A stretch of DNA of 64,000 bases from Nematostella vectensis (Eukaryota > Cnidaria > Anthozoa > Actiniaria > Edwardsiidae). Where the stretch lies: positions 16,670,639-16,734,638 of the forward strand of contig NC_064039.1 in NCBI RefSeq assembly GCF_932526225.1, written 5' to 3'. Shown piece by piece: positions 43,658-52,845 of the stretch (position 1 is its first letter; each line of letters starts with the position of its first letter). The notes beneath the pieces are model-generated. The model did no database searches. It was not told the origin of the DNA and was given only the letters and a program-made list of their open reading frames with translations. A program made the position numbers and the translations under genes.

Positions 43658-44245
43658 ATGATGAGCGACGAATACTTTGAGAGTCTTCTTGAGGGGGACG
43701 CCGCAGGCCTCCCGGCCGTCGAGTCGTTGGACTGCTCGACGCATCCTGCCGGGGCGGCAACCGGAGGTGAGCAAACTGAGATAGCAGACGCGAGGGAGGA
43801 ACTCGCGATTCTCGTAGCCTCGGGGAAGTCGAGAGAAATGGTAGGCAAGGCCCTGACTCACGACGACGTCAAACGCATGAGCGCCGAGGAGGTGAGGAAG
43901 TACCAGAGGCGATACGAGACCGCTCTAGCCAGCCGGACTACAGACGCCCTGGCAGACGGCTTTCTGAAGCTTACGACCAAGCTAGTAGGCATGGCGCTGC
44001 CGATAGACAGTGTGGTCGATCTTCACAATGACCTAGAGTCCGACTACATCGTCAACAACGAGCTCCGCATATTGTGCGGAAGCCTGGCTCTACGCCGCGG
44101 TCTTTTGATGGCTTTAGCCGCCGGGGCGTTACTCATAGCGCGTCACGTGGACTGTCGTGCCGACACCGGAACGGCAAGCGCTGACGCGCGGAGCCAACGC
44201 GAGGTAGCAGCCGCGGACAGTGTCGAGCCCGCCATCCCAGAGTAG
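43658..44245 (+). CDS. Conserved viral protein with C-terminal hydrophobic segment (copy B)
   Basis: 195 codons from ATGATGAGCGACGAATAC; the ATG at 43640 adds six residues not matched in copy A. Acidic N-terminus, helical core with KRMSAEEVRKYQRRYETAL, then SDYIVNNELRILCGSL and a hydrophobic stretch RGLLMALAAGALLIARH (about residues 148-165). The tail contains one of the CCGGAACGGCAAGCGC motifs. Likely a minor virion or membrane protein; family not recognised. Confidence 0.65.
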   Translation: MMSDEYFESLLEGDAAGLPAVESLDCSTHPAGAATGGEQTEIADAREELAILVASGKSREMVGKALTHDDVKRMSAEEVRKYQRRYETALASRTTDALADGFLKLTTKLVGMALPIDSVVDLHNDLESDYIVNNELRILCGSLALRRGLLMALAAGALLIARHVDCRADTGTASADARSQREVAAADSVEPAIPE

Positions 44246-44338
44246 ACGCTCATTTGAAAGCTCGCCACTTATCCTGCCACTTGGCACCAAGTACTCGGTT
44301 CCAAGTAGTTGACACCGCGTGTTCGCACGTCGACGCAG

Positions 44339-44931
44339 ATGGAGGAACCTCAAGGAAGTACTAGTGCCCAGCCTGACGAACAACTTGCTCAAGAACTTGC
44401 CCAAGAACCTGGCAAACGGCATCAAGAACCTGCACGCACGCCTGTTGCTGCCGGGACGGCACGGCGCGAATCACGAGCCCCGAATCGCCCGCGACCCGAC
44501 CTCACCCTGGACGAGTCGAAGCCGGAAGGCGCTTGGCAAAGTGGAACCGAATCAACAGAGCGAAGAAAGAGTCGCTTCGTGTCGCCGCTGCGCAGCAGCT
44601 GCCGGTGGCCCCGGGGCCGAGCGAGCCGCAGCCGGGACGGCGCTTGCGCGCCGAAGATACCGTCTCCGGAACGGCAAGCGCTGGCATGCCTTCGGCACAC
44701 ACACCTGCCCCGGAGAGCAACTCTGCCAGGCCGGCCAGCTCGGTCATCGGGCTCGCTGGTCTTCTAGTGTCATTGATCGGCCTCTACACACGTAGGCGGG
44801 AGCTAGCTTCCGCGTTCACGCGCACACCAGTTGGTGGCCCCGGGGCCGAGCGAGCTAACGATCCGCACGCAGCGGCCGCACAGCAGACCAAGGAGCGCGC
44901 TCCCGGGTCTCGGCTGTTATCCATGGAGTAA
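44339..44931 (+). pseudogene. Membrane-segment viral protein, frameshifted (copy B)
   Basis: Starts ATGGAGGAACCTCAAGG like the intact copy A gene at 33150. Between about 44400 and 44470 copy B has a net eight extra bases, so the basic patch (LAKWNRINRAKK) and the hydrophobic segment SSVIGLAGLLVSLIGLY are read only in a second frame (44533-44931). A CCGGAACGGCAAGCGC motif lies at 44666-44681, absent from copy A at this place. Confidence 0.6.
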
Positions 44932-44971
44932 GCAGACATTTAGACACGAGGGCCCCACCCATATCCGCACG

Positions 44972-45196
44972 ATGTCGACGACGCAGCAGAGCAAGATTAC
45001 AAAGACCATCAACGACGCCGCAGTCATAACCGGCCTCGTCGCCGGTATTGGCTGGGTTGGGCGCAAGGTCTTACGCGAGGACTTCACCAAAGATCCCTCC
45101 GCGAACGCCATGAACTACGCAAAAATGACTGCCGCCGTCGCAGGTGCGGTCGCTTTGAAGGGTTACCTTGAGGACCAGAAGATCCTGCCCATGTAG
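44972..45196 (+). CDS. 74-aa conserved viral protein (copy B)
   Basis: ATGTCGACGACGCAGC start, same length as in copy A, with Gly/Ala-rich hydrophobic stretches AVITGLVAGIGWVG and MTAAVAGAVALKGYL. The open frame from 44831 upstream is not conserved. Probable small membrane or virion protein, function unknown. Confidence 0.65.
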   Translation: MSTTQQSKITKTINDAAVITGLVAGIGWVGRKVLREDFTKDPSANAMNYAKMTAAVAGAVALKGYLEDQKILPM

Positions 45197-45270
45197 TAGC
45201 GTGGGCCGTGTGTTAGACTCGTGCGCGCCTTGCGCATACACACAGCGCGTGGAGTGTGCTTCGCATAGAC

Positions 45271-45684
45271 ATGGCCTCTATCGCGATTTTGTTTGGCGGC
45301 GCCGTCCTAAACGCGACTGCATTCGTTGGTGGCAACTACCTCGCAAAGTTCCTGTCAAACGATGAGAGCCCCGGCTTAGCCGAGAAGGAGAGGCACGACA
45401 AGGCCCTAGAGAAATACCAACAAGACTATGGACGCTACCAACAGCGGCGACAAAAAATCCTCGATTGGCAAGCTCAAAGTCGCGAGAGAGGGTCCCTCGC
45501 AAAGCAGAACTTCACCGACATCGACTACGCGCTCAAACTCTACAACCAGACCTCCCTGGATTCGATGCGGGCCCCCGAGCTGTCCGACTACTACGTCCCC
45601 AGCAAAACGCAGAAGAACGCCGAGTTGGCGTACATAGGCCCCGGCGCTCTCGCCATCGGCTACGCAGCTAGCCGCTTGCTGTGA
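45271..45684 (+). CDS. 137-aa conserved viral protein, helix-rich (copy B)
   Basis: ATGGCCTCTATCGCG start chosen by alignment with copy A; the ATG at 45256 adds five residues. Hydrophobic N-terminus (ILFGGAVLNATAFVGGNYL), long Lys/Glu/Gln/Arg helix with KYQQDYGRYQQRRQKILDWQ, NFTDIDYALKLYNQT, and hydrophobic C-terminus ALAIGYAASRLL. Differences from copy A are mainly conservative. Confidence 0.65.
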   Translation: MASIAILFGGAVLNATAFVGGNYLAKFLSNDESPGLAEKERHDKALEKYQQDYGRYQQRRQKILDWQAQSRERGSLAKQNFTDIDYALKLYNQTSLDSMRAPELSDYYVPSKTQKNAELAYIGPGALAIGYAASRLL

Positions 45685-45699
45685 TGCAGCTGCCGTCGA

Positions 45700-45772
45700 A
45701 ACGCGTATACGTACGTATGCGTCTAGGCGGCCTTTTTCCATGCTGCGCGTATACGTGTACGTATACGTACGC
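45700..45772. promoter_or_regulatory. Alternating GTATAC/TACGTA tract upstream of integrase (copy B)
   Basis: ACGCGTATACGTACGTATGC and CGCGTATACGTGTACG flank CTAGGCGGCCTTTTTCCAT, which is also present in copy A (34468-34486) before its own tract. Conserved position suggests a promoter or a DNA structure site. Confidence 0.4.
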
Positions 45773-45835
45773 CGAAGGCTAAGCAGACGGCATCCGCCTG
45801 TTGGAGACTGATTCCCCCGTCGCGATACGCACGTA

Positions 45836-46843
45836 ATGGCCCGCCGGAACGGCAAGCGCATGTCCGACGCAGAGCTCGATGCGTTCCTTCGTCCTATATA
45901 CTACGCCAGTGGTGGTTTCCAGTTAGTGACTGTCCTGCATGCCAAACTTCCCAAGGGCTCAGCCTCCATAGATCGAGCGCGCAGGTGGGTAAGCTCGCAG
46001 CCCGTCGGGGGCTACACACAGACGCCCCCTCCTCCGACTACCTACGCCCACTTCTCGGAGCAGCCAAACCGTATCCACCAGTCGGACCTGCTATTCTTAC
46101 CAACCGACCGCGGGTACAAGTATGCCCTGACTGTCGTTGACGTTGCTTCACGATATAAAGCCGCCCGCCCACTGAGGACTAAGAGCGCGGCCGTCGTCTC
46201 CCACGAACTCGCTGGCATCTACGAAGAGGGACCTCTCACATGGCCTAAAGTCCTCATGGTTGATGACGGCACGGAGTTCAAGGGTGCTACCACGAAGCTC
46301 CTAACAGACCACGGGGTGGAGGTCCGACGGGCTGAGCCTGGGCACCACAGGAGCCAAGCTTTCGCCGAGTCTTTCCATCGCTGGCTGGCGCAGCGCCTAT
46401 TTCGTGCGCAGTACTCGAAGGAGCTTGCGTCCGGCAAGACAAACCGCGAGTGGGTTACTGCTCTGCCAATCGTCATCTCGGACATGAACGCAAAGAAGAC
46501 TCGCATGACTGGCCTTGCGCCTGAGGACGCCATAAAGCTGAGGCGCGTGCCTCTCAAAGCCGGAAAGCCCCCCTTAGAGGTCCCCTTGGAGGTCGGAACG
46601 GAGGTGTACATCGCCGTAAACGAGGAAGACCTTCAGGACAAGGGCCGACGGCGAGCGACGGACCCGTGGTGGACAAGCAAGGCGTACCCAATACTAAAGA
46701 GGGTCATGGAGCCCGGACAGCCAGTGTTTTATTACACGGCGTACTCTAAGCACGGCTTCACGCGATCGCAGTTGCGTAGCGCGACGCCAGCGCGATCGAA
46801 AAAATCTTCTGATCGCGCTAGCGTCACCCTAGCGCCACGCTAG
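45836..46843 (+). CDS. Retrovirus-type DDE integrase, intact
   Basis: 335 codons. The catalytic core is visible: Asp84 in HQSDLLFLPTD, Asp143 in MVDDGTEF and Glu178 in QAFAESFHRW, giving D...D-35-E spacing typical of rve integrases. The C-terminal part (VPLEVGTEVYIAV, ATDPWWTSKAYPIL, GQPVFYYTAYSKHGFT) resembles the small beta-barrel that follows the core in Polinton integrases. No clear HHCC domain is seen at the N-terminus. Relative to copy A the start has a nine-base in-frame change that brings in CCGGAACGGCAAGCGC, and the last 20 or so residues read through a hairpin absent in copy A. All catalytic residues are present, so this is the best preserved gene of the element. Confidence 0.9.
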   Translation: MARRNGKRMSDAELDAFLRPIYYASGGFQLVTVLHAKLPKGSASIDRARRWVSSQPVGGYTQTPPPPTTYAHFSEQPNRIHQSDLLFLPTDRGYKYALTVVDVASRYKAARPLRTKSAAVVSHELAGIYEEGPLTWPKVLMVDDGTEFKGATTKLLTDHGVEVRRAEPGHHRSQAFAESFHRWLAQRLFRAQYSKELASGKTNREWVTALPIVISDMNAKKTRMTGLAPEDAIKLRRVPLKAGKPPLEVPLEVGTEVYIAVNEEDLQDKGRRRATDPWWTSKAYPILKRVMEPGQPVFYYTAYSKHGFTRSQLRSATPARSKKSSDRASVTLAPR

Positions 46844-46857
46844 CGCCACCCTAGCGT
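46783..46857. terminator. Strong hairpin and CTAGCG repeats between convergent viral genes
   Basis: 46783-46797 pairs with 46811-46825 (14 of 15, GCGCGATC against GATCGCGC) around a 13-nt A/T-rich loop. It is followed by three CTAGCG words. It sits where the integrase and replication genes converge, so a 3'-end role is possible. Absent from copy A. Confidence 0.45.
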
Positions 46858-46859
46858 GA

Positions 46860-49800
46860 TCATCGCTTGTGCCTTCTATTGCAGCTGAGGCACGTGAGTC
46901 TGACATTCCACTTGTAGTGACCCTGACTGTCGTCCCGCCGGTCGATACTGAAGCATTGGAGATGACTCTTGGTGTACCCCTGAAGCAGAAGCTGACTGCC
47001 ACAGAGCGTGCACTTCTTTTCCGCGTCAGCAATCATGCCGAGTACGTGGTCTACCGTCAGAACGTGGTGCGGCCCAGTGTACTTCGTGCGACCCTTTTGC
47101 CTGTCGTCGAAAGCGTATCGCTTGATTCGCGCTATAATGAGCTCTTCACTGGGCGTAGCCTGCAGTCCTGTGGGAACCAAGGCACCTGGGGTGTCATCGG
47201 GGGGGATCACGCGGACTATCTGGTCGGCGAGCCGCACCGGGAGATGCCGGTGTACACAGCATTCGTGATCCAGCCCTCTAAGCTGTGGTCTATGATAAAC
47301 AGACGTCTTGGGTTCTGGATGGTCTTGCCCTGCAATCCAACACCTCAAGCTGTTGGGAGTCTGGCTGACACCAAATCCGGCCCTTTATGTCGTGGAGCCT
47401 GGAGGAGGGGGCGGCAGAGCCGCAGAGCCGCAGTCGCATGTACTGTACTGCTTTCCGCAGCCTTCACACAGGCAGCGGTAGTCGGACTCGAACCAGCGGA
47501 TGTTCCCTTGTGCCCACTCCTTGAGCATATCGTGAGGCCCCTCTTTATCTTCCCAGGGCGGGACCTGCCCATAGTCGCCACAACACACTACCTGACACGG
47601 CCGCGTGGCGACATACCCTAGGATGGCGCGTAGCACTTTATTCTGCACCTTACAGCACTCGTCAATTATGATTACTACTGCAAGACGGTCGAGTTTGTGC
47701 CCCAGCTCGGAAGGTCTCCACTCCTCTATCGGCTTCTCCGCTGGTATGCAGAGGTAGTGGGGGTAGGTTTGAGCCTTCACCGCGAGGCGCGGGTTGTTGC
47801 GATGGTCGTGGGCGAGGTCGTTCTCGGGGGTGAGCACCACAGCGTTACGGCCACGGAACATGCTCACCGCCCACTCGGTCTTCCCCGATCCTCCCTGGCC
47901 GGCTAGATACATCCTCGCAGAGGTTGCGGCCACCAGATCGCACGGCAGACTCGGCGCAGTGCTTGGCTCCCTAGCCAAGCACCCCGACCTCTTCGGACCC
48001 CAAGCCGCCTCGGGCCGCCACTCGTAACCAGGTCTCTTGTGGCGCCACTCTTCATACCTCGGATTTCGCTCCACGAGCCTCACACCACTGGGCATCGCCT
48101 TTGCGTATATGGCATCTGTGCACACTCGGAGAACGTCTTCGCATGCGTCGCAACATGCGTCGCAACGCTATGTTTGTGTACGCCAAGACGAAGGCCCTGA
48201 TGTGGTACCATTGTGAGCGCCGGACTCCGTCTTTGTATTGGATCAGATGAGCCCCGTCGGCATGCTCGAAGTTAAGTAAGTGGTCGGTGCCCGCAAGGAG
48301 GTTTGTCAGATACGCGGCTTCCTCACGGTCGCGGACTACGATCGAGGACTCGTCGCCATGGCGAGCGCACTTGCCTACGAAACGGACAGCGAGATCTCGG
48401 CCCTGCGAGTCTTCGCCGCCGGGGCCGGAGTGGGGGAATTTGATGGAGTCCTTTTTTCCGACGCTATACAACACCTCCCTCGTCGCGGCCATGGCGAGGT
48501 CACCCGAGTCTAGCAGGTCCTTGAGCTCTGGCGTGGTGATCCAGCCCTCGTTTTGTTCCAAGTGCTACCCTACCCTCCCGGAAGTGTAGGGGTGGCAGGC
48601 CTCAGAGAACCCCCACTCGGTCAATTGAATGGCCCCGGTCAGTTGAAGAACCTCGCTTAATGGCCGTCTCGCAACATCCGCGATACGACACACGTTCGTA
48701 GGGAAGCCGTATTTCCGTACCAGATCAATGGCGTCCGAGGCGCCGCCGAAGACACTGTCCTCGCATCCTAGGTACGCCGCACGCATGTCGATGTGCGCAT
48801 GAGGCTGCGCCCCTAAGTTTTCCCTGCTATTCCACACTTTGGACTCAACCTGTGCCGCTCGCCAGACGTCCCTGTATTTAGGAGTCGTTGGCCTGATGTT
48901 TTCTCTTTGGGTCCACTTCTTGAAGCGATACCCTATTGCGCCGCCCATCGAGTGTGTAGCTTCGATGTACTCTTGTAGGCTGGGTGATCATCAGGGAGCC
49001 ACTGAGGATCATGTCCAGTCCCGTCTGTAAACGCCCTGTCAATAGCCCATCCGTCTTGTCCCGATCGGTACAGTTTGCCTTCGTGTGTGACTATAACGCG
49101 CCCACACAGCCAGACCCTCGTGCTTCTGGGGATCGCCCTGTTTATGAAGCGGATGAGCACCTCCCGCACCTTCGCCTCGTGCGCTTTTGCGGCGGCACTG
49201 GTAGCGCGAGGCGCTGCCTCCCCCTGACATAACGAACGAAGCTCCCTCTCAGCCTCGAAGTCTAGGCCGTGGACGCTCGCGATCGCAGATGGTTCGGTCG
49301 GAAGCTCCGCCCAGGGGTGGTTATTGTGGCAAGGGATGGTGATCCTCGTCTTAGTCCCGTACTTCCCCGAGTCCCACAGGACGTAACCCAGGGCGTCCAC
49401 GGCTACTAGCTTTACCTCGAGCTTCCTTTCCATCTCAAAGAGGTCTTCTTTGGTGCACCCCGTGGTGGCCAGCTTCTTGTCAAATCGCTCGAGGATCTTG
49501 TCTCGTGTCTTGGTTAGACCAAGGGAGCGCGAGGTGCCGCGATTCCTCAAGACGTCGGCAACATAGCTCACAACACAGTTAACGAAGGTGTCACCCCCCT
49601 CTCGCACAAACATTGGCCCAGGCTCACCATTTTGCTCAGGTAAAGGGCGAAGCTCGTATTTCACGTAGATGAGGTACTCTCGCCCCTTCTCCCAAATACC
49701 CGCATCGATGCCTTCCAGGGCGCCGACTGCGATTTGGCCCCCACTTTTGACTAACAACCCACCGATCTTGTGCTCCGAGCGCCCTTCCTCCTCTGTGATT

Positions 49801-50345
49801 GGCGCCAATGGCTCTGCGGGGGCCTTACCAACGACCGTGAAGAGTCTGTAACGCCGGTCGGGGTCTACCATCTCGAGCACCAGCGGAAGCACTGCATTCG
49901 CCCGCAGAGACTCTCGCTCGTGCGAGACCCACCACACCGAGCCATCGTCATTAGTATCAGGTCCCCGCACAACCGGCTTTAGAGCAATCACACCTGTCCC
50001 ACCAAGATCTCGCATCTCCTGGTAAACACTGGCGCTTATGTATCGGCCCCGCAGAGTGGCATCCACGCTTGGGAACCGAAGATGGGCGCCGCCGACGAAG
50101 AGAGAGTAGTACGTCTCGGGGTCTAAGCTCTCCGGGCCCTCCTGCCGCCGTCCAGGCAGCAGAGGGTCGAACTCGCGCCAGACCTCCTCCGTCCACACCT
50201 TCTCCGGTACGAGCGGCTTAAGCAGCCTGTGTTTGACATCGTCGATGATGTCCTCGTCCAGGATGTTTTGGACCAGCCCCGCCAGTACGGCGGGCGCCTC
50301 TTTGTCACGCATGCTATCGAGAATCTCCTCTACATAAGCGTCCAT
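46860..50345 (-). pseudogene. Replication gene: polymerase-like + SF1 helicase + HNH nuclease, broken
   Basis: One gene of about 1150 codons on the minus strand, now in five pieces: 50345-48933, 48948-48565, 48561-48052, 48125-47385 and 47348-46860. Start MDAYVEEILDSMRDKEAP is shared with copy A. The first 470 residues are unassigned; they contain GGDTFVNCVVSYVAD and ITIPCHNNHPWAEL. Next comes a region I read as divergent family B polymerase: AHIDMRAAYLGCED (motif A-like), GWITTPELKDLL, YHIRAFVLAYTNIALR and, near 48120, a CKDAIY-type word (seen fully in copy A) where DTDS is expected. Then an SF1 helicase follows, with YLAGQGGSGKTEW (Walker A), VVIIIDECCKVQ (motif II) and CCGDYGQVPP (motif III). 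Motifs V/VI are partly deleted near 47330-47365. The end is an HNH-type domain, CTLCGS, FSIDRRDDSQGH, LTCLSCNRRH. The gene presumably replicates the viral genome. Confidence 0.7.
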
Positions 50346-50413
50346 ATTCGGGCACACCTTGAGCCACCCAGTCTCTACCTGAGAGTCTGGGTATGCCCCA
50401 TGCCACCCAGTCT

Positions 50414-50752
50414 CTAATTGACCACACCGCGGGCTGCGATGTCAGACAGGACGAGTGCGAACCGTTTCCGAGCGCGCCTCTCGATGCCACGCATCCTCTG
50501 CCCTTTACGATTCGCTCCGCAGGGGCGGCACAGCCGCGTCTCCGACTGAGTCCCTATGCCGCAGACCATGCACGGCACGGGGAGGGGGCTGCACTTACGG
50601 AGCCTTTGGAGGTGCACCTTGCAGTAGGTGTCCAAGCACCTCCGGCCGCACGTGTTTGCGTGGCCGATCCTTAGCCACCCGCAGTAATCTTTTCCGCACC
50701 TCATCCTTCGAACGCTCGGTATACCACAGGACAGACGAATGTCTAATTGCAA
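50414..50752 (-). CDS. Zinc-ribbon viral protein (copy B)
   Basis: 112 codons, upstream of and in the same direction as the replication gene. Cys/His clusters: CGKDYCGWLRIGHANTCG, CLDTYCKVHLQRL and CMVCGIGTQSETRLCRPCG, i.e. several potential zinc sites, followed by a basic Arg-rich tail (KGQRMRGIERRARKR). A DNA-binding or regulatory role is plausible from composition; family not recognised. Copy A has a truncated version. Confidence 0.65.
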   Translation of the reverse strand: MQLDIRLSCGIPSVRRMRCGKDYCGWLRIGHANTCGRRCLDTYCKVHLQRLRKCSPLPVPCMVCGIGTQSETRLCRPCGANRKGQRMRGIERRARKRFALVLSDIAARGVVN

Positions 50753-50759
50753 GGCCGGC

Positions 50760-51241
50760 GCCTAATTAATTATTCATGAACGCGAAACACCTGCAGCCCT
50801 AATTATTATTCATGCACGCGAAACACCTGCGGCCCTAATTATTATTCATGTACGCGAAATCTATTTTGCCTACATTAGCTTTTGCCGATTGTTTATGTAC
50901 GTGAAATCGTTTTGGCCTACATTAGCTTTTGCCAATTGTTCATGTACGTGAAACCATTTTGGCCTAATTAGCAATCGCCCCGTACGCGAAACCGATTTGG
51001 CCTACATTAGCAATCGCCAAAAGCTTATGTACGCGAAACCGATTCGGTCTACATTAGCGATCGCCGATTGTTCATGTACGTGAAACATTATACGCTTGAT
51101 ATATAGAGACGGGGCAGGGGGCTCGGAGGGACGATTCGCGTCTCCCAGGCCTAAGACGGGAGACGGGGCTGGGAGGCCCGGAGGGGCGATCCACGCCTCC
51201 CACCAGTTCCTCTGAACCCCCCCAGTCCCCCCCGGCTCCGG
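50760..51241. repeat. Right terminal region of viral copy B with iterons
   Basis: About six imperfect units of roughly 50 bp combine TTCATGTACGTGAAAC or GTACGCGAAACCGA with GGCCTACATTAGC and TTGCCAATTG-like words (50770-51090). GC-rich CGGGGCTGGGAGGCCCGGAG blocks follow, up to CCCCCCCGGCTCC. The host begins near 51242. Similar structure follows the zinc-ribbon gene in copy A. Confidence 0.65.
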
Positions 51242-52634
51242 TATTAGAATTTATGACATGCGCACTCTGTTAGGGCTGTAGGTAATCTTCTTATGCATTA
51301 GATTAGATAAGAACCAGTTTATTGTTTGTCGTTTGAAGTACGAAAGTACGTTTGTTATGGAAAAGATTTTGAGAACAGTGTTCTTCAGTGTTTGGAAACG
51401 CGCGCGCGTAAACAGGAAATGAAATTGCACGTGAAGCTTTTTTTTGTGAAATGTTGTCAATAAAATTGCCTTTAAACTCAGAACATATCTTGTTGTTGTC
51501 AAATTCACCTGTAATACGCAATTTGGCGGGGTTTTCTCAACGGAATTTATGACTTCTCTCCCCCTACTGAGGAAAGAAACAAGGTTGGAGGCGCCATTGT
51601 CGTTAGCACTCTCATATACCGTCGAAATTCGAGAGGAAAAAACAACAAACAAAATATTTTTTATCTCGCAGACCTATGCCAGGGTAGACTTACATTCGAT
51701 ATGTGGCAAAACATCCGAGCTAAACAATTTCCCTTGCCGCTAGTCGTTTTTTAAAACCAAAAAGTAGCCACGAGCATCCTTGACCGACGCCGTTGGACGA
51801 TTAGTTACGCTTGACCGCGCTGGAAGGAGCACAGGTAGCCCAGGCAATGGTTGCTTGTTCGTAGTTCGGAATTCGGCTGTTCTGAGAGGGGACGAGTAAA
51901 GCGTTTTCTTTGTGAAATGTTATCCATAAAATTGCCTTAAAACTTAGAACATGCCTTAATTGTATTGACAACATTTCTCAAAAAAGCGCTTTACTCGAAA
52001 AAAAAATATATTTATACGTGATGGTTCTTGATGGTCCGTTTGGCTTACCCAAAAAATCTTATAAACCCAAATGTGGCTTCTTTGGTATATTTTGCGGCTC
52101 TTCTTTGATTGTATTGATTTCCATCTCTGGATTTACGGCGTCAAAGCCATGCCAGGCTGCGGGGAAAGGGGGCGCAGACACTATTTCGCTTGGTGGTCTG
52201 AAATTATAGGTGATAAATATAGAGGAATTCGGAGTAAAAGGGGCTAAGACCCTATTTTCCATTTTAACAATCTTTTGCACCGAAGCAACCGAACTGATAA
52301 CGAGAATTTTTTTACAAAGATATTTTATCCCCTTTAATTGTTATTTAAGATCGCACCCATTCAAAGAAAATAAGCAAAATACCACTCATGACAATTGGCT
52401 TTTATTCGCTAGCAATTGATCCGAATCCAACAAACTTCATATTGAACGAAGTTCTTCGGCCTCGGTCAGTATTTTCAAGACCTCGGTTACGGTATATCAC
52501 GATACGGAACTTCCAGCTGGTAAATAACAAGTATTTATTTTGGGGGGATCCGGTATCTATCAAATCGCGCGCTCTGATTGGCTCTCGTTAGGTCCGGTAT
52601 CCTACGATCCGAACCCCGCAATACCGGACCGCAC
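51242..52634. other. Non-coding host DNA
   Basis: Includes two similar stretches, TTTGTGAAATGTTGTCAATA at 51445 and a near copy at 51913, suggesting a small duplicated element. No gene recognised. Confidence 0.45.
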
Positions 52635-52845
52635 ATAAATGTAATAACTACACACAAATGTAATAAACCCATAAATGTAACAACATATTGCCCGCAAATG
52701 TAATAAACCCATAAATGTAACAACATGTTGCCCACAAATGTAATAAACCCATAAATGTAACAACATATTGCCAACAAATGTAATAAACCCATAAATGTAA
52801 CAACATATTGCCCACAAATGTAATAAACCCACAAATGTAATAATG
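52635..52845. repeat. 40-bp minisatellite
   Basis: About five units of CCCACAAATGTAATAAACCC and ATAAATGTAACAACATATTG. Long minus-strand frames over it are repeat artefacts. Confidence 0.95.

Larger units (their letters stand above)
41143..51241. mobile_element. Endogenous Polinton-like DNA virus, copy B (fuller copy)
   Basis: About 10.1 kb of GC-rich DNA. Rightward genes: capsid candidate, ATPase, two hydrophobic-segment proteins, 74-aa and 137-aa proteins, integrase. Leftward genes: broken gene at the left edge, replication gene and zinc protein. No maturation protease was identified. The left end is lost against a host repeat, so the full element was longer and no terminal inverted repeat pair can be shown. 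Frameshifts in the capsid and replication genes show it is a decayed endogenous copy. Confidence 0.8.

Noticed and set aside
47345-47581. Additional minus-strand gene in copy B
   Set aside because: Alternative frame inside the helicase region; motifs lie in another frame.
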